From the NCBI GenBank assembly GCA_015680685.1, contig MNCI01009310.1:1-42962 (forward strand): 42,962 bases of DNA. Reading direction: 5' to 3'. Positions 32,249 through 42,962 of this stretch are shown here, one piece after another. Each line of letters opens with the position of its first letter. Positions within the stretch are counted from its first letter, which is position 1. A program made the translations under genes and the position numbers. The notes under the pieces were generated by a model. It made no database searches, was not told the origin of the DNA, and worked only from the letters and a program-made list of their open reading frames with translations. Source of the stretch: Gnetum montanum (lineage: Eukaryota; Streptophyta; Gnetopsida; Gnetales; Gnetaceae).

Positions 32249-33700
32249 CTATGCTATGTGTAGCTGCTTCTTGACCCATCGTGGGTTGATCAGAACGTAA
32301 GGCTGAGGCATTTCACTAGGGCCCTCGTTCACATTGTTGTCCCCCGCATGGAAGGGCAACTTAACCCATACGCTTTTGTTTTGGTAACCAGCTTGCTGAG
32401 CCAATTCTCCCATTGGATGGTTAATGTTTGCGTGAGCAGGTGCTTCATTCTCTGAGGTTATGACCTCTGAGCCCTTCTCCATGTCTACATTACTGATAGC
32501 TTGTGCTATTACTTCATAACGATGGATCACAACTTCCCTACCTGTGCATGGTAGGTGGATTTCCTGTGTATAGGTGAGGAGATACCTCTAAGTTGTGCTA
32601 ACCATGATCTCCCCAAGATCAGGTTAAACCTAGGCATTTTCTCAACCATGATGAACATTGCATTTGTGGGGAACTGATCCCTTGCTATGAAGTCTATGTG
32701 AATTGTGCCCTTCACCAGGACACGTGCCCCGTTGAATGACCTTAGACATGATATTACTGTGGATTTGATTTGGTTAACCAAGCACAACTTGTCCATAATG
32801 GGAAAGGGGATGACGTTCATGGCATCCCCATCATCAATATGTACCCTTTAGATCTGGTGTTGGCCAACCCGAATTGTGATGAAAAGGGGTGTTGTCGTCA
32901 CCTGACCCCTTTCAAGGTCTTCTCTAATTACATCATTGCTAAAAGTCAATTGGAATGGCTCAGGTTCTATGGGTGCAGGGAGAAGCATGACCAAGTGGAT
33001 TGCTTCCTCTTCCGCTGGTATGTCTTTGTTGACCGGAATCACTGTTAACATGCAGATCAGAGCCTCGCGGTGGGGATAGACATTATGATTAGGTCATACA
33101 AGCTTAGTATAGCATTTTTCTATTTTAGAGCTTGCTTGAATTGAGTCAGGGCATCCAAAAGGTCTTGGTCACCCCCTTGTTTAACATTTTCCTCCTCTTC
33201 GATTCGTCCTAAGAGATGAATTTCCTGAGGAGGGGCAACTTCGGGACTAGGTTCAAACCCTTTTTGGCAAGGTAGCCCAGACTGTGCAGTTATGGCAACA
33301 TTCTTCTTTGGTGATGAGGGTGTAGATGCAAGGGGTAGATATGTAGGCTTGGAAGCACTAGGGGCAGTACTTCCTCTCAATGTCTTGCCTGCAAAGCGTA
33401 CTTCCTGTCTTTTGGGATGAGAAGGTTGTTCAACTATTTTATGTGGGGTGAGGATTATCGAATGAGCTGGCCCCCTAATGATGAAAGGAGCTAACAGTGT
33501 TAGTGGATGAAGTAGCACAATTTCTTTAATAGGTGACACAGAGATGGATGCCCATGAAGGGACTCTTAGGACGAATGGTTGTTGCGAGCTTTGGTTGGCC
33601 GCCCATGGTGTTGGTGCACTACGCTGAGGCACACAGACCACGAATGGCTGCTGGGATGGCCTAGGATCACTATCAATGCTGATGGCATTGATGATGTAAC
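32249..33700 (-). pseudogene. Gag-Pro linker and aspartic protease of element 2
   Basis: Proline- and serine-rich linker (33641-33120), then the protease region: PLFITIRVG near 32870, the active-site segment HIDDGDAMNVIPF spanning a stop near 32840-32800, then FNLILGRSWL, the second conserved protease motif (GRSWL). A 90-codon extension (32530-32249) precedes array 5. Stops at about 33117, 32848 and 32527 split it. Confidence 0.75.
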
Positions 33701-33740
33701 CGGCATTGTTGGTGTTGAGGAGATCTGTTTAGACATGCAT

Positions 33741-36068
33741 AGACTAGTTTTTAGGACGTACTAGGTTGCTTTGGTCCAACACCAGTTTTCCCTGGTTGAT
33801 CAATCTCTAGATGTCATCCTGAAACACCAGACAATAGTGTGTGTTATGAACATACTATTGGTGGTAGCCACAAAACCTGTCCAACTAGAAACCCTTAGGA
33901 ACTAGGGCCTCATTGGATAGGGCCAAAGAGGGGTTCCTAAGGAGCTCACAATAGCATTGATGTCTCTTGATTCCATCTTTTAACATATGCTTGTGTTGAA
34001 TGTGCCCTGCTACCAACAACTTCTTCATAAGTTTTGAAGGTTTGAGAGGTACTGGGGTGTACTTTGAGTGATCTTTATGCTTAAAGTTTGATTTGGGTAG
34101 TGTAGATGTCCCAGGTGGGGGAATTGGAGGTTGCAACATGTTGCCCTGCCTAGGCATGAGGTTAATTGTGGGTACGACCGATTTCTTGCTACCCTTGTTA
34201 CCATTGTTAGTAGGTTTGGGCTTGGCCTTAGTTGCCACAACAACCACTGTGGTTGTTGGGGCCTTACCCTTGTCCTTCTTTATGAAGGTGTTTTTGTAAG
34301 CAATGTAGGCTGGGTCTTTGCTTATGTCGGCCACGTCCTGTATACTCTTTGTCTGAGAAAAGGCTTGACTAAGAGTGCGAGGGGTGAGGTAGTACAATTT
34401 AGACTTGATAAAGTCATTCACTGCACCCTTAAAGATGACCAACAACTGGGCCTCCATGATGGGCTTGTGGATTTCGTTAAGGATTGCACTCCAATGCTAG
34501 ATGAATTTCTAGACTGGTTTCAAAGGCTCCTACTTCACACTCAGCAACTAGTCCAACATGATTTCTACCTTCAAGTTGCACTTAAATCATGTCATGAACT
34601 AGGTTAGAAGATCCTCTAGAGTTGAAATAGATAAGCTTGGTAGCGTGTGATACCAATCTAGGGCTCTTCCGGCTAGGGACATGGTAAAGACACAAATAAT
34701 CATGTGCGGCCATTGTTGCAATAAAAGAGACTCAGACCTAAAGGTAACTATATGTGCAATGGGATTCCCCTCCCTATTGTACTTCATGAAGTATGGGAGA
34801 GACATCCCTGGAGGTAACGTTAGATTAGGGATTGTAGGGCTAATGGGGTCATCTTGATAAAAGTCCATGACTTGTACCATGTCAGATCCAATAGCTTTGA
34901 GACATTTTATTTCCTTGGTGAGGGTTTGGATAAGCTAGAATGATTGATCCAAACCCTGTGATGGTGTGGACTATTAGGGAACTACCGAGGTAGTTCCCAT
35001 CTATGCGATGGCAGGGGTGGCAGCGTTACCCATAAGCAGTACCATTGGGATGGCCCCCATGAGCGGTGCTACCTGTACTATCCACCACCCGGAAACTGGT
35101 GCGGTTGGAGCAAAAACCACAAGTTGAGCAACTGGATAGACTGCTTGTATCACCGGTGGAATAGAACATAGCCTCGTGTTAGGTTGTACCATTTGCAGGG
35201 TTTGGTAGGTCTAAGGGTAAACATAATGAGACATCTGGGACAGTTGTGGAATAGGTGAAGAAGTGAATGGGGCCCACCATGTGGACGGGCCTAGGCCCGC
35301 CGCTGTGGGTGGAACATATGTGAACATAGGAATTGACATGGAGGTTGCATATGACTGTGAAGTAGGTACAGTATGAACATGTGGTAGGGTAGCCATGATT
35401 GGTGCATGATGCACTCTAAGGATATGTTGTTGAATAGTTTGCAGAGGCATAGTTGCTGCAAATGAAATAGGAGAATAAGGGTGTTGATATGCTGGGAATG
35501 TGACGTGGCTACCAGTTGTGGATGTAGTTGTAGGCTAAGGGAGCATAGGCATGATGAAAAAGGGAGTAGTGATAGAAAATGGGTTGGCCCAGAAGGACTG
35601 GGTAGGAGGGATAGGAACGGGGTTAGTTTGATCTCCCTCATCGGATTGGGAATCGAGTTCCTCTTGTCCATTCTGAAAAGAGTCATCCTAGTTGGACACT
35701 GTGTCCTATTGCTTCCTAAGCCTAGCCAACTAGATTAGTTAGTCTAGAAGCCTTTGGTTTGTCTATGTCAAAGGTATGGAAGCATTGGGAGTGGGAAAAA
35801 ATTCCTTCCTATTGTAATAAGCGAACTCGAAGCTATGTTTTCCCTCGAATTCATATACATCCAAAGGTAGGTTTTCTTGAACCTTTGCACAGAGGAAGTT
35901 ATAATGTTCATGTTTCTAGGCCAAGCCCTTAGGTCCTTGGTTTTGGATCCTAAGGGATCGACATGTTTCGAGCATTAGGTTTAGCAGTTGTTTGGCACCA
36001 GTGATGCCTTGAACCATGATGGGAACCTCAACGTTGAAGGTATTAGCAACGGTAGTTGCAGAAGTCAT
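33741..36068 (-). pseudogene. gag: Gag of element 2
   Basis: Starts at an ATG at 36068-36066 with MTSATTVANTFNVEVP. A variable Pro/Thr/Ser-rich region (35.7-35.0 kb) precedes the core: LPPGMSLPYFMKYNREGNP, SLAGRALDWYHTLP and YLTPRTLSQAFSQTKSIQD, typical of retrotransposon gag (nucleocapsid precursor). Near 33.85 kb CGYHQ...THYC...FQDDI.RLIDQGKL is the Tat-type Cys/His end of gag. Many TAG/TAA stops break it. Confidence 0.85.
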
Positions 36069-36155
36069 TGTTATTAAGCCAGGAAGTTTTGCAAACAAGA
36101 AAAAGCAAAGAAGTTGAATAACTAAGCATTTTTGTGAATGAAAAAAACAAAGAAG

Positions 36156-36475
36156 TTGGCAAGCAATCAGAAAGGCTTTATGTTTTGCAGGGCTTCCAAG
36201 GAACCGTCAAGGCTACTGATCTGTACCACACAATTCATAAACAACCACAAAAGGGTGTCACATTTATGCTAGTGCATGATAGGGTACAGAATTCATGTAA
36301 GACTACCGTAAAAAAGGTAAGTCAACTAGCAATCGAAGGCTTTATGTCCTGTAGGATTCCTGAGGAATTGTCGAGGTGACTGATCTGCACCGCACGACAC
36401 GTAAACAACCACAGACGGGTGTCAAGTTTACACTAAGACGTATCAGGGTGGAGAAGGTTCATAGGACTACCATCA
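36156..36475 (-). repeat. 165-bp tandem duplication in the element 2 leader
   Basis: Units at about 36156-36313 and 36321-36475 share GAAGGCTTTATGT, ACTGATCTG-ACC-CAC, TAAACAACCACA and GGACTACC-like blocks in the same order, clearly diverged. Confidence 0.65.
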
Positions 36476-36723
36476 CACATAGAAAAGACACCAAAGGCCC
36501 TCCTTCTAGCACCATAAAAACTATAGCAACCAAAAACTTTGGTGGTTGGAAAATGCTGGGGGGTCATCGACTATTGACAGTGTCAACCCCGTTTCCATGG
36601 GAGGGCCATGTTAGATGGGATGGAAACGGGGCACCCTGAATGGTCTGGTTGATCAGACATGGACTTAGTCAATTTCTATATAACCTTTTGCAATGTGTTA
36701 TTTGAAAAAAACAATTGATAGCA

Positions 36724-38173
36724 TGAAGTAATGCTTAAATGTAAGAGAAATAGAAAATAATGTAAAGTGCAATAGTGAATAGGAGATAATGTAAAAATGT
36801 AGTTAGAAAAATGCACCGCTTCAAAGCTATGACCTCGCTCTATCAAGATGGATACAATCAGTTACATAGCACTGGGAAGTGCAGAGATCCCAAGAGTAAC
36901 CAAGATGTGTAGAACAAGATGGCTGTGTGCTTGAATGCAGGCTTAGGTGTTAACAATGTGATGTGCTACCAAGGTGATAGGAAAGAGCAGAACGAAATGG
37001 CAACTGAGAATGCTAACTTTTTACGATGTCAAAATAGGAAGCTTACAATGCTTAAGGTTACAATGCTAACTTGCTTGCTTGTTAGCCAACAAAATTGTTA
37101 GCCAACTACATTGCTCAGAAAATCAAAACCAGAAAGTGCGAAAAGAAAACCAGAATGCTAGAAGCTAGAGTCTGCCGAAGAGCATGAGAGCCAAAAAGGA
37201 TCAAAGACCCAAAAAATCCCGAGAGAGCTAGAGGAACCTTTTAAGCATCACTCATTGGGGTATTTATAGGACCATGGGGGCACAAAAGATGTTGTTTGGA
37301 TGTCATGTTCCTTGGGCCTATGTTGACTCATCTATGCTGCACGTGCCTGCATGACCGTTGGACGAGCCTACCACACCATAATTACAAACTTGCAGTGTTG
37401 TAATTACACTATCAGAGTAATGGTGCAATTAGGTGAAGTGCATTAATGTCACGTAACTTCTTGCCATACTTTGCTATGCTTTGTAGCTTAGCATGTTTGG
37501 CATGACGTAGCATCTTTTCACAATATGCTATGCTACGCAGCGTAGTGTAGCGTAACTGTCAGTTTGAAGGAAATAATTTGCACCATGTCTTACTGCATGC
37601 ATTGGAAACCTTCGCAGTGTTGTGACTACTGGTCACAGATTTGCTACGCTATGTAGCATATCATAGCGTAGCAGCTGTCCTTAGTCACAAAAAATGTCAC
37701 CAATTTATAAAATTTGCCTTTTGCACTACGAAACTTGCGAACTTATTGATATCACCCTTTGAGATGCCTTCTATCACTTCCATAGAATTTCTATGCCTCA
37801 CTGCACCTTGTACCTTAGCGTAGCGTAGCAGCAAACATGACCTGATTTTGGCCAAGTTCGTCACTTTCTGATGGAAGGAGACATTGCTGAAGGACTTCAA
37901 TTCAGGTGAGGGGATTGGTTGTCCAGCTTTTGCAATGCTATGCTATGTTGTGTGGCATAGTGTAGCATAGCACTATGCTTCTACAAACATCTTCTAAAGT
38001 TTTGCTATGCTACATGATGTAGCATAGTGTAGCAAGACTCGTTGACTTAGAAAACTTGCTGAAGCGGACATTCTGAAAATTAGAGCATCCATCTCCTAAA
38101 GAACTGCCATAACGCTACACGAATTGCAAAGGCCAGGTGAAGCAATGATGTATTCAAATTTTGGGATGTTTCA
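36724..38173 (-). repeat. Element 2 LTR (5' LTR in element sense)
   Basis: Direct repeat of 25277-26735. Begins TGAAGTAATGC, ends GATGTTTCA. Its central palindrome at 37643-37672 has a perfect 11-bp stem, GCTACGCTATG/CATAGCGTAGC. On the element strand the bases after this LTR read TGCTATCAATTG, only a partial match to a tRNA-Met primer site. Confidence 0.9.
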
Positions 38174-40574
38174 CCATGTTAAAGGAAACTAAAATAAACT
38201 TCCTTACTTGTATTGGCATGACTTCTAGAATTTTCTTATGTATTCCTTTCTTCCCTAAGGCTCGTAATTGGTTTTTGATTTACTTAGCCTGTCACACCTA
38301 ATATCCTTCTTCAAACTATGAGGAGATGTATCTTGGGCTACTACCTATTTATAAGGAAAAGAATAAAAAAAATTAGACTCAAATTGGTTTCAAAATGAAG
38401 AAAAAAGAGTAAAAAACATCTTTTAGGAAAAATATGATAGAACACTATTTTGTGAAAAATGATGGTTGCAAATTAGATGGAAAAAAATATGTAATGAAAA
38501 ATAAATATGGGGAGAAAAAGGAAATGTAAATAAAACACATTTGATGAGCTGTGTAGCAATCCAACACCTAACCATACAAGTCATGAGTGTTCATGTGTGA
38601 CCTAATTGTAATCCATAGATAGACAATGTTGGTATGCTAGTAATTGAGATAAAGTTCAAGACCATTATCTTCACACATGGAGTTAGTAAAATGTAAGCAT
38701 ATGGTTTAGCTCACTATGAGGTCTATGATAGATGATGTTTTTAGGACCATTTTACCCCTAGCCATAAACATGGTTAAGAATTGATGCAAGGGTTTGCACG
38801 TCACTAGACCCTAAGAGGACCCAATCCTCAACTTTCAAGAAGATCTAGCTTAGAAAATAATAACAACATAATAAAATGAAGAAAATCTCCATTATATTAA
38901 GAGAATTCCTAAAATACATATAAAATACATCAAAGATTAGGATCCAAGCTCAACTCACAGATCTCCTAAGGATCTTAAAGACCACACTTTTCCTCTCATA
39001 ATCCTTAATTGCTCACAATGGGGCCTAAGCTCAAGACAAGATACTTATATGATATTTTCCTAATCCCTCTTAAGTGCTCTCCCTTGCCTTTCACTCAACT
39101 TCCTTACATAAGCTCTCCCCCCTCAACTCTCACAAGCTTTCATTCCTACTCATGGTGAAGGTTATCCTCTTTCTTTCTCAACAATGGTGAATTACATCAA
39201 TATTTATAAGAAATTGAAAGGTAAGAACCCTAAAAACCTTTCCTCAACTTAACTTGAATTTCTTCAAATGTTTTCTAAATCTTCTCACCTTTTCCTCAAT
39301 TATTTTCATCTTGCTTTGGTTGTTTCCATCTTGCTTTGGCTATTTCTTGAATTGGAATGAGCATTTTTGGAAGTTTCCCCATGCATATGCATTGTCTTTG
39401 GCTTTGCTAAAACATCTATTGTGAAAGCCTTTCTTCTAGGAGAGACATCAACTATTTTTGGAGATGTCTTCTCTCGGCTAGAGACATCTTCACTTTAAGG
39501 GAGACATCTTTAGAAAGACATCTCTTTTGAAGGTGCCAAAAACAAAAGTACTTATTTTGATGTCAGAAGCCTCTCGATGCCTCCCAACAAGTTCCCATAG
39601 ATCTTATAACCTCATAAATTCATCAAAATAAGTCAAAAACACCTCTAAACATGTCAAAACATCCAAGAATAATCCCTATCAAAATCAACTCAAAAAGATA
39701 CATAACATGTAGGGTGGAACAAAATAATTGGAAGAGGTGTCCGTACACCAAGAATAAAATTGAATCTAAGTCTAACTCATGATAGAAATAAAAATCTTCT
39801 CTAGCATAAGGTGATGAGTTTTCAATCCTAATTTTCCATAAACACCTTGGGCTCCATGTAATCATTACTAGGTTCCCAAGTGTTGTGCTACTAGGCATAC
39901 CAAGCAATAATACTATTGGGCTTACCAAACAATTACACTTAAGTCAAAATTAGTCGTACTCATTCCACTTACTATAAAAAAGTAAAAATAACATGGTTTG
40001 AGAAAGGAAAACATTACACTTGAAAATAGGAAACATTATTCTAAGTAAAAGTAGTAAACACTAAGTGGATGTTGCAATGACATGAAGTAATCTTGATCTT
40101 TATTTTTGTTCTCAAAATGTGCCCAAGAGTAATCTATTCATATAAGGACTCTACTCAATTACTAGACATATCACTAAGGCATTCATTTCTATCACTAAAA
40201 CTACATAACAAAACTACAAGAATTTTGTTAAGGTATGGAATGGAAAGTTTTTGGATCATGTGCCCAAGTGTCATATTTATAGGGCTACACACATCTTGAC
40301 ACATCGTATTAGTGATGATGTATCAAGGAAACTAACATTAGATCAATGGCATCATTAATACAATGTCATTGCTATGATGTTAATTTGACCAAAAATTTGA
40401 CTTCATCATACCCCCATGATTGACTAAAAACTTATCCCCATTGTAGAAAAATGAGGATAGAGTCCCTTACAAATTGGGAGGTATATTTGACTATACATGA
40501 CTATATTAATGATTTACATGACACTAAATGTCACAATGGTGTTTTACAAAATTTTAACATAGTTGTATGATAAA
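38174..40574. other. AT-rich DNA right of element 2, no gene seen
   Basis: No supported coding sequence. A cluster of AGACATCT/AGATGTCT words lies at about 39443-39530 and can fold as a hairpin. A TATTTATAG box near 40274 and a block at 40403-40423 shared with the minus strand near 21110-21130 hint at an old LTR/leader junction. Confidence 0.4.
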
Positions 40575-41340
40575 ACAAAACAAAAACCTGAAGAAGCTTC
40601 TTGTAGCCTTAAGTGCTTGGTGGTAGTGGCCCTTCCATTGGTTTCTTCCCTTCATTGTTAGGCTTCTGAAATTGGTATCAATTCAATAGAACCTGATGCT
40701 TCTCTTCTTCTATTATAGGGTCATTTATCATCCATACATGTTGTGCAATATGTGATGAGGCTACTACATCCCATGGACATGGCACCTGTAGGAACATTTG
40801 ATTAGCTTTTATATACCATGCCAGAAATTTCTTGCATTCTTCCTTAAATGCTCTCATCATCTTCTATAATTCTTGATAGTCTAACATTCATTTGGCCAAT
40901 TTAACCACAATGTCTTTTGGCCCTAATAGTTGGCCTTAACAATTTCTACTTTGAAGATTGCCACATGCAACTTCTTTAAGGCATCCTTCCTATCAACAAA
41001 CTCTTTCTCATATAAAGCATGTACGACCACTACTTGTTACTCCAATTCATTTCTGAACATTTCAACTATTAACATGATCAAGCTAGCATACTGAAGGCTT
41101 GCTAACCCCATGTATTTAATAAGGTCCTCAATCTATAGGTCTTTATTCTTAATCTTTGCATGGTGGACATGGACAAGACTATCCAAAATGAGTTGCCAAT
41201 TAGGATTTTGTGCTAAAATGGTGCTAATCTTAGCTTTTTCCATCTATATTTCCCACTCATTTATTTACTTATATATGCCCACTTGATCACAAAAAATCTC
41301 CTTGACCCTTTCATGCTTTATAACTTTACTCTACAACATG
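40575..41340 (-). pseudogene. Decayed coding fragment, charged helical protein
   Basis: A minus-strand frame runs from about 41340 to 40870 with about seven stops, mostly TAG or TAA. It reads as Lys/Glu/Leu-rich, probably coiled coil (for example ALYEKEFVDRKDALKKLHVA). A second frame continues with an intact 60-codon part (40860-40678: FLAWYIKANQMFLQVPCPWD) and a short tail after TAG. A frameshift near 40865 joins them. I do not recognise the family. Position next to an LTR-like arm, on the opposite strand, resembles the minus-strand gene at 7.5-11.3 kb, but I see no clear residue match. Confidence 0.45.
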
Positions 41341-41864
41341 CTTGTTTCAATTGCAGACTTCTATCTGTTGGCACATTTGGCCATTCCATGGAATAGTTGA
41401 AATATTTTATTCAAAATTGGAGGAATCTATGGTTGTAAATTTTACAAGTAAATTACAGCTTTAGTTTTGATGGTTGATGGGTGTTTTTAGAAGATTGATT
41501 CACTAGTAAAGAATTTGATGTTGAAGCCTTTTGGGTACAAGATGAAAGTGCCAGATTATTCCTTTGTTAAAGATCAGAGGATATTAAAATCAATAAGGAA
41601 GGGAGTATGTTATTTACGTGGAAGGCACTAAGTTGCAGATCCTGGTTGTTANTGGCCAATCCAACAAACACCGCTGCAGCTATTGCTCTACACCGCCGCA
41701 TCCGTCGCTCTACATCGCCACCATTGACGTTGCTTGAAATGCTAATTCAAAACAAGCGCAAAACATTGGAGGCGATCCCAAGGTCCGCCAAAACCCCACA
41801 CAAATTGCCATGCGACATTCATCCTGGAGCATGAAACATCTTTGCCATAAACGCAGCATATGTA

Positions 41865-42962
41865 CAAGAAAAATCAGAACCCTCTACACTCCATATACGA
41901 AGAAAGGATTCACGTTTTGTTGGGGCTCCAATTTTATTTTAAGTTGTGCAGGTTGTTGCGATTTCAGTGGTGCAGCTGCAGCAATTCTGAAGGTTCCTAC
42001 GGTTTCGATAGATGCAGATCCATAAAACATTAGCCCCTGATTCTACAATCAATGGCAATGGCGGTGACGATTCAAGAAAAATTTTTAAACAAAAAACGCA
42101 GGAAGCCCTAAGTCAATTTGGGGGCAAAATGAAAATCTCTGGCAACCGAAAGCCTCTGTTTAAAATAGTATGTTCAACACATCGTTATCCAAGAAAAACC
42201 CTTCTCCTCCAATGATTGAACATCGCACCACGCAACAACAAAGCTAGATGCAGTTGTAGAGCCTTCACCCGCGATGGTCGTCAATTACGACTTTGCAGGG
42301 CCTTATTGTGCGGTGGCAATTCAAACATACAGTTTTGGTCGATATGGCACTTTGAATCTTGATTTGAACATGTGTCGGTTCTTATAGGTTTTGTGCAGAG
42401 ACAAGAGAAAGAAGAAAACGAACCAGCTGATTACACCGTCGTCCTGGAACTATGATTGAGGATCTATGCGATTTACAGGGAAGACAAGAAGAATCGTTTA
42501 AAGCCATGACTCTGCCGCTTTCATCCATATGTATATAAAATTATTTGATTACTTTCGCTCAAAGCATAGGATGGTTAAAATGTTTAACAAATTAACCAAA
42601 TTAACCAACATATATATACATATATATAGATAGATAGATATATACCCATAGTGAGAAGCCTTGGTTTAAAAACTTGCCTTCAATTATCCTAAGTCATCAA
42701 ATATTATTTTAAAACATATAAGTTCTACACAAAAAAATATTTGCAATATTGATATTTTAAATATCACATTACATTTAATAGCATAAAATTCTCCTAATTT
42801 TATGTATAACTTCCTAACTCCTTAACTACATAACTTCCTCCTAGCTTGTTGGGCAAGTAATCTTCTAATTGGTTGGCCAAGTTACTTGGGAGAAAAGTTA
42901 GGTGAGATATTTTTGAATATGTAACTTTCCTACCTACCTTTGAACCCTATAAAAAGGCTTCA
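41865..42962 (+). repeat. Right arm of the large inverted repeat, LTR-like
   Basis: Inverted partner of 23552-24575. Includes AAACGCAGGAAGCCCTAA, the AT repeats near 42610-42645, the exact AAGTAATCTTCTAATTGG block and CTTTCCTACCTACC. It runs off the window end just after a TATA box. Confidence 0.7.
42948..42957 (+). promoter_or_regulatory. TATA box in the right inverted arm
   Basis: TATAAAAAGG at the end of a U3-like stretch. Transcription would run rightwards out of the window. The matching left arm has lost this box. Confidence 0.5.

Larger units (their letters stand above)
25277..38173 (-). mobile_element. Tat-type Ty3/gypsy retrotransposon, two LTRs, nested (element 2)
   Basis: Minus-strand order: LTR, duplicated leader, gag, protease, array 5, RT, RNase H, second RNase H, integrase, array 4, spacer, polypurine tract, LTR. 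Total 12.9 kb. Both LTRs are direct repeats of about 1.45 kb. In the first 225 bp I count about 23 differences, mostly transitions, so the insertion is old. All coding parts carry stops and frameshifts, so it is non-autonomous now. It interrupts DNA lying between the two inverted arms. Confidence 0.92.

Noticed and set aside
36710-36723. Primer binding site of element 2
   Set aside because: TGCTATCAATTG on the element strand matches the tRNA-Met site in only the first eight bases with one mismatch; too weak to call.
23552-42962. Mutator-like DNA transposon with long terminal inverted repeats
   Set aside because: No transposase is visible and the arms look like LTRs (U3-like with TATA); kept only as an alternative.

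Overview
The window looks like plant nuclear DNA made almost entirely of decayed transposable elements plus one endogenous pararetrovirus. No host gene, rRNA or tRNA is supported. A caulimovirid copy, two Tat-type (dual RNase H) Ty3/gypsy elements, nested insertion and LTRs that differ at about one base in ten by eye suggest a large, slowly purged plant genome. A gymnosperm is a reasonable guess, but a fern or large-genome angiosperm cannot be excluded.

Layout. (1) 1-6768: one full-length endogenous caulimovirid. It has a direct terminal repeat, a tRNA-Met primer site, one intact 1,679-codon polyprotein (movement protein, coat protein/zinc knuckle, protease, RT, RNase H), a second ORF broken by three stops, a TATA box and a poly(A) signal. 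(2) 6851-12260: an array of short hairpin repeats, then a multi-exon gene on the minus strand whose four best introns are GT-AG and keep frame, then an LTR-like stretch. (3) 12534-17017: plus-strand Tat pol (RT, RNase H, second archaeal-type RNase H, integrase) with a hairpin array on each side and a G-rich polypurine tract. (4) 17018-23551: probable LTR and unassigned AT-rich DNA with minor repeats, a primer-site-like motif and a 47-base gap. (5) 23552-24575 and 41865-42962: two inverted LTR-like arms. (6) 25277-38173: a 12.9-kb minus-strand Tat element with both LTRs, gag, protease, RT, two RNase H domains and integrase, inserted between those arms. (7) 38174-41864: AT-rich DNA with a decayed minus-strand coding fragment.

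The most unusual signal is a set of five arrays built from units of the form short stem, 4-6 base loop, short stem, then TTAAACTA. They lie just before RT and just after integrase in both Tat elements. Their stems change while keeping pairing (GGTC/GACC, GGCC/GGCC, AGCC/GGCT, AGTC/GACT, GTCT/AGAC, GCCT/AGGC). Second is the contrast between a fully open viral ORF1 and a stop-ridden ORF2. Third is the spliced minus-strand gene lying between retroelement modules.
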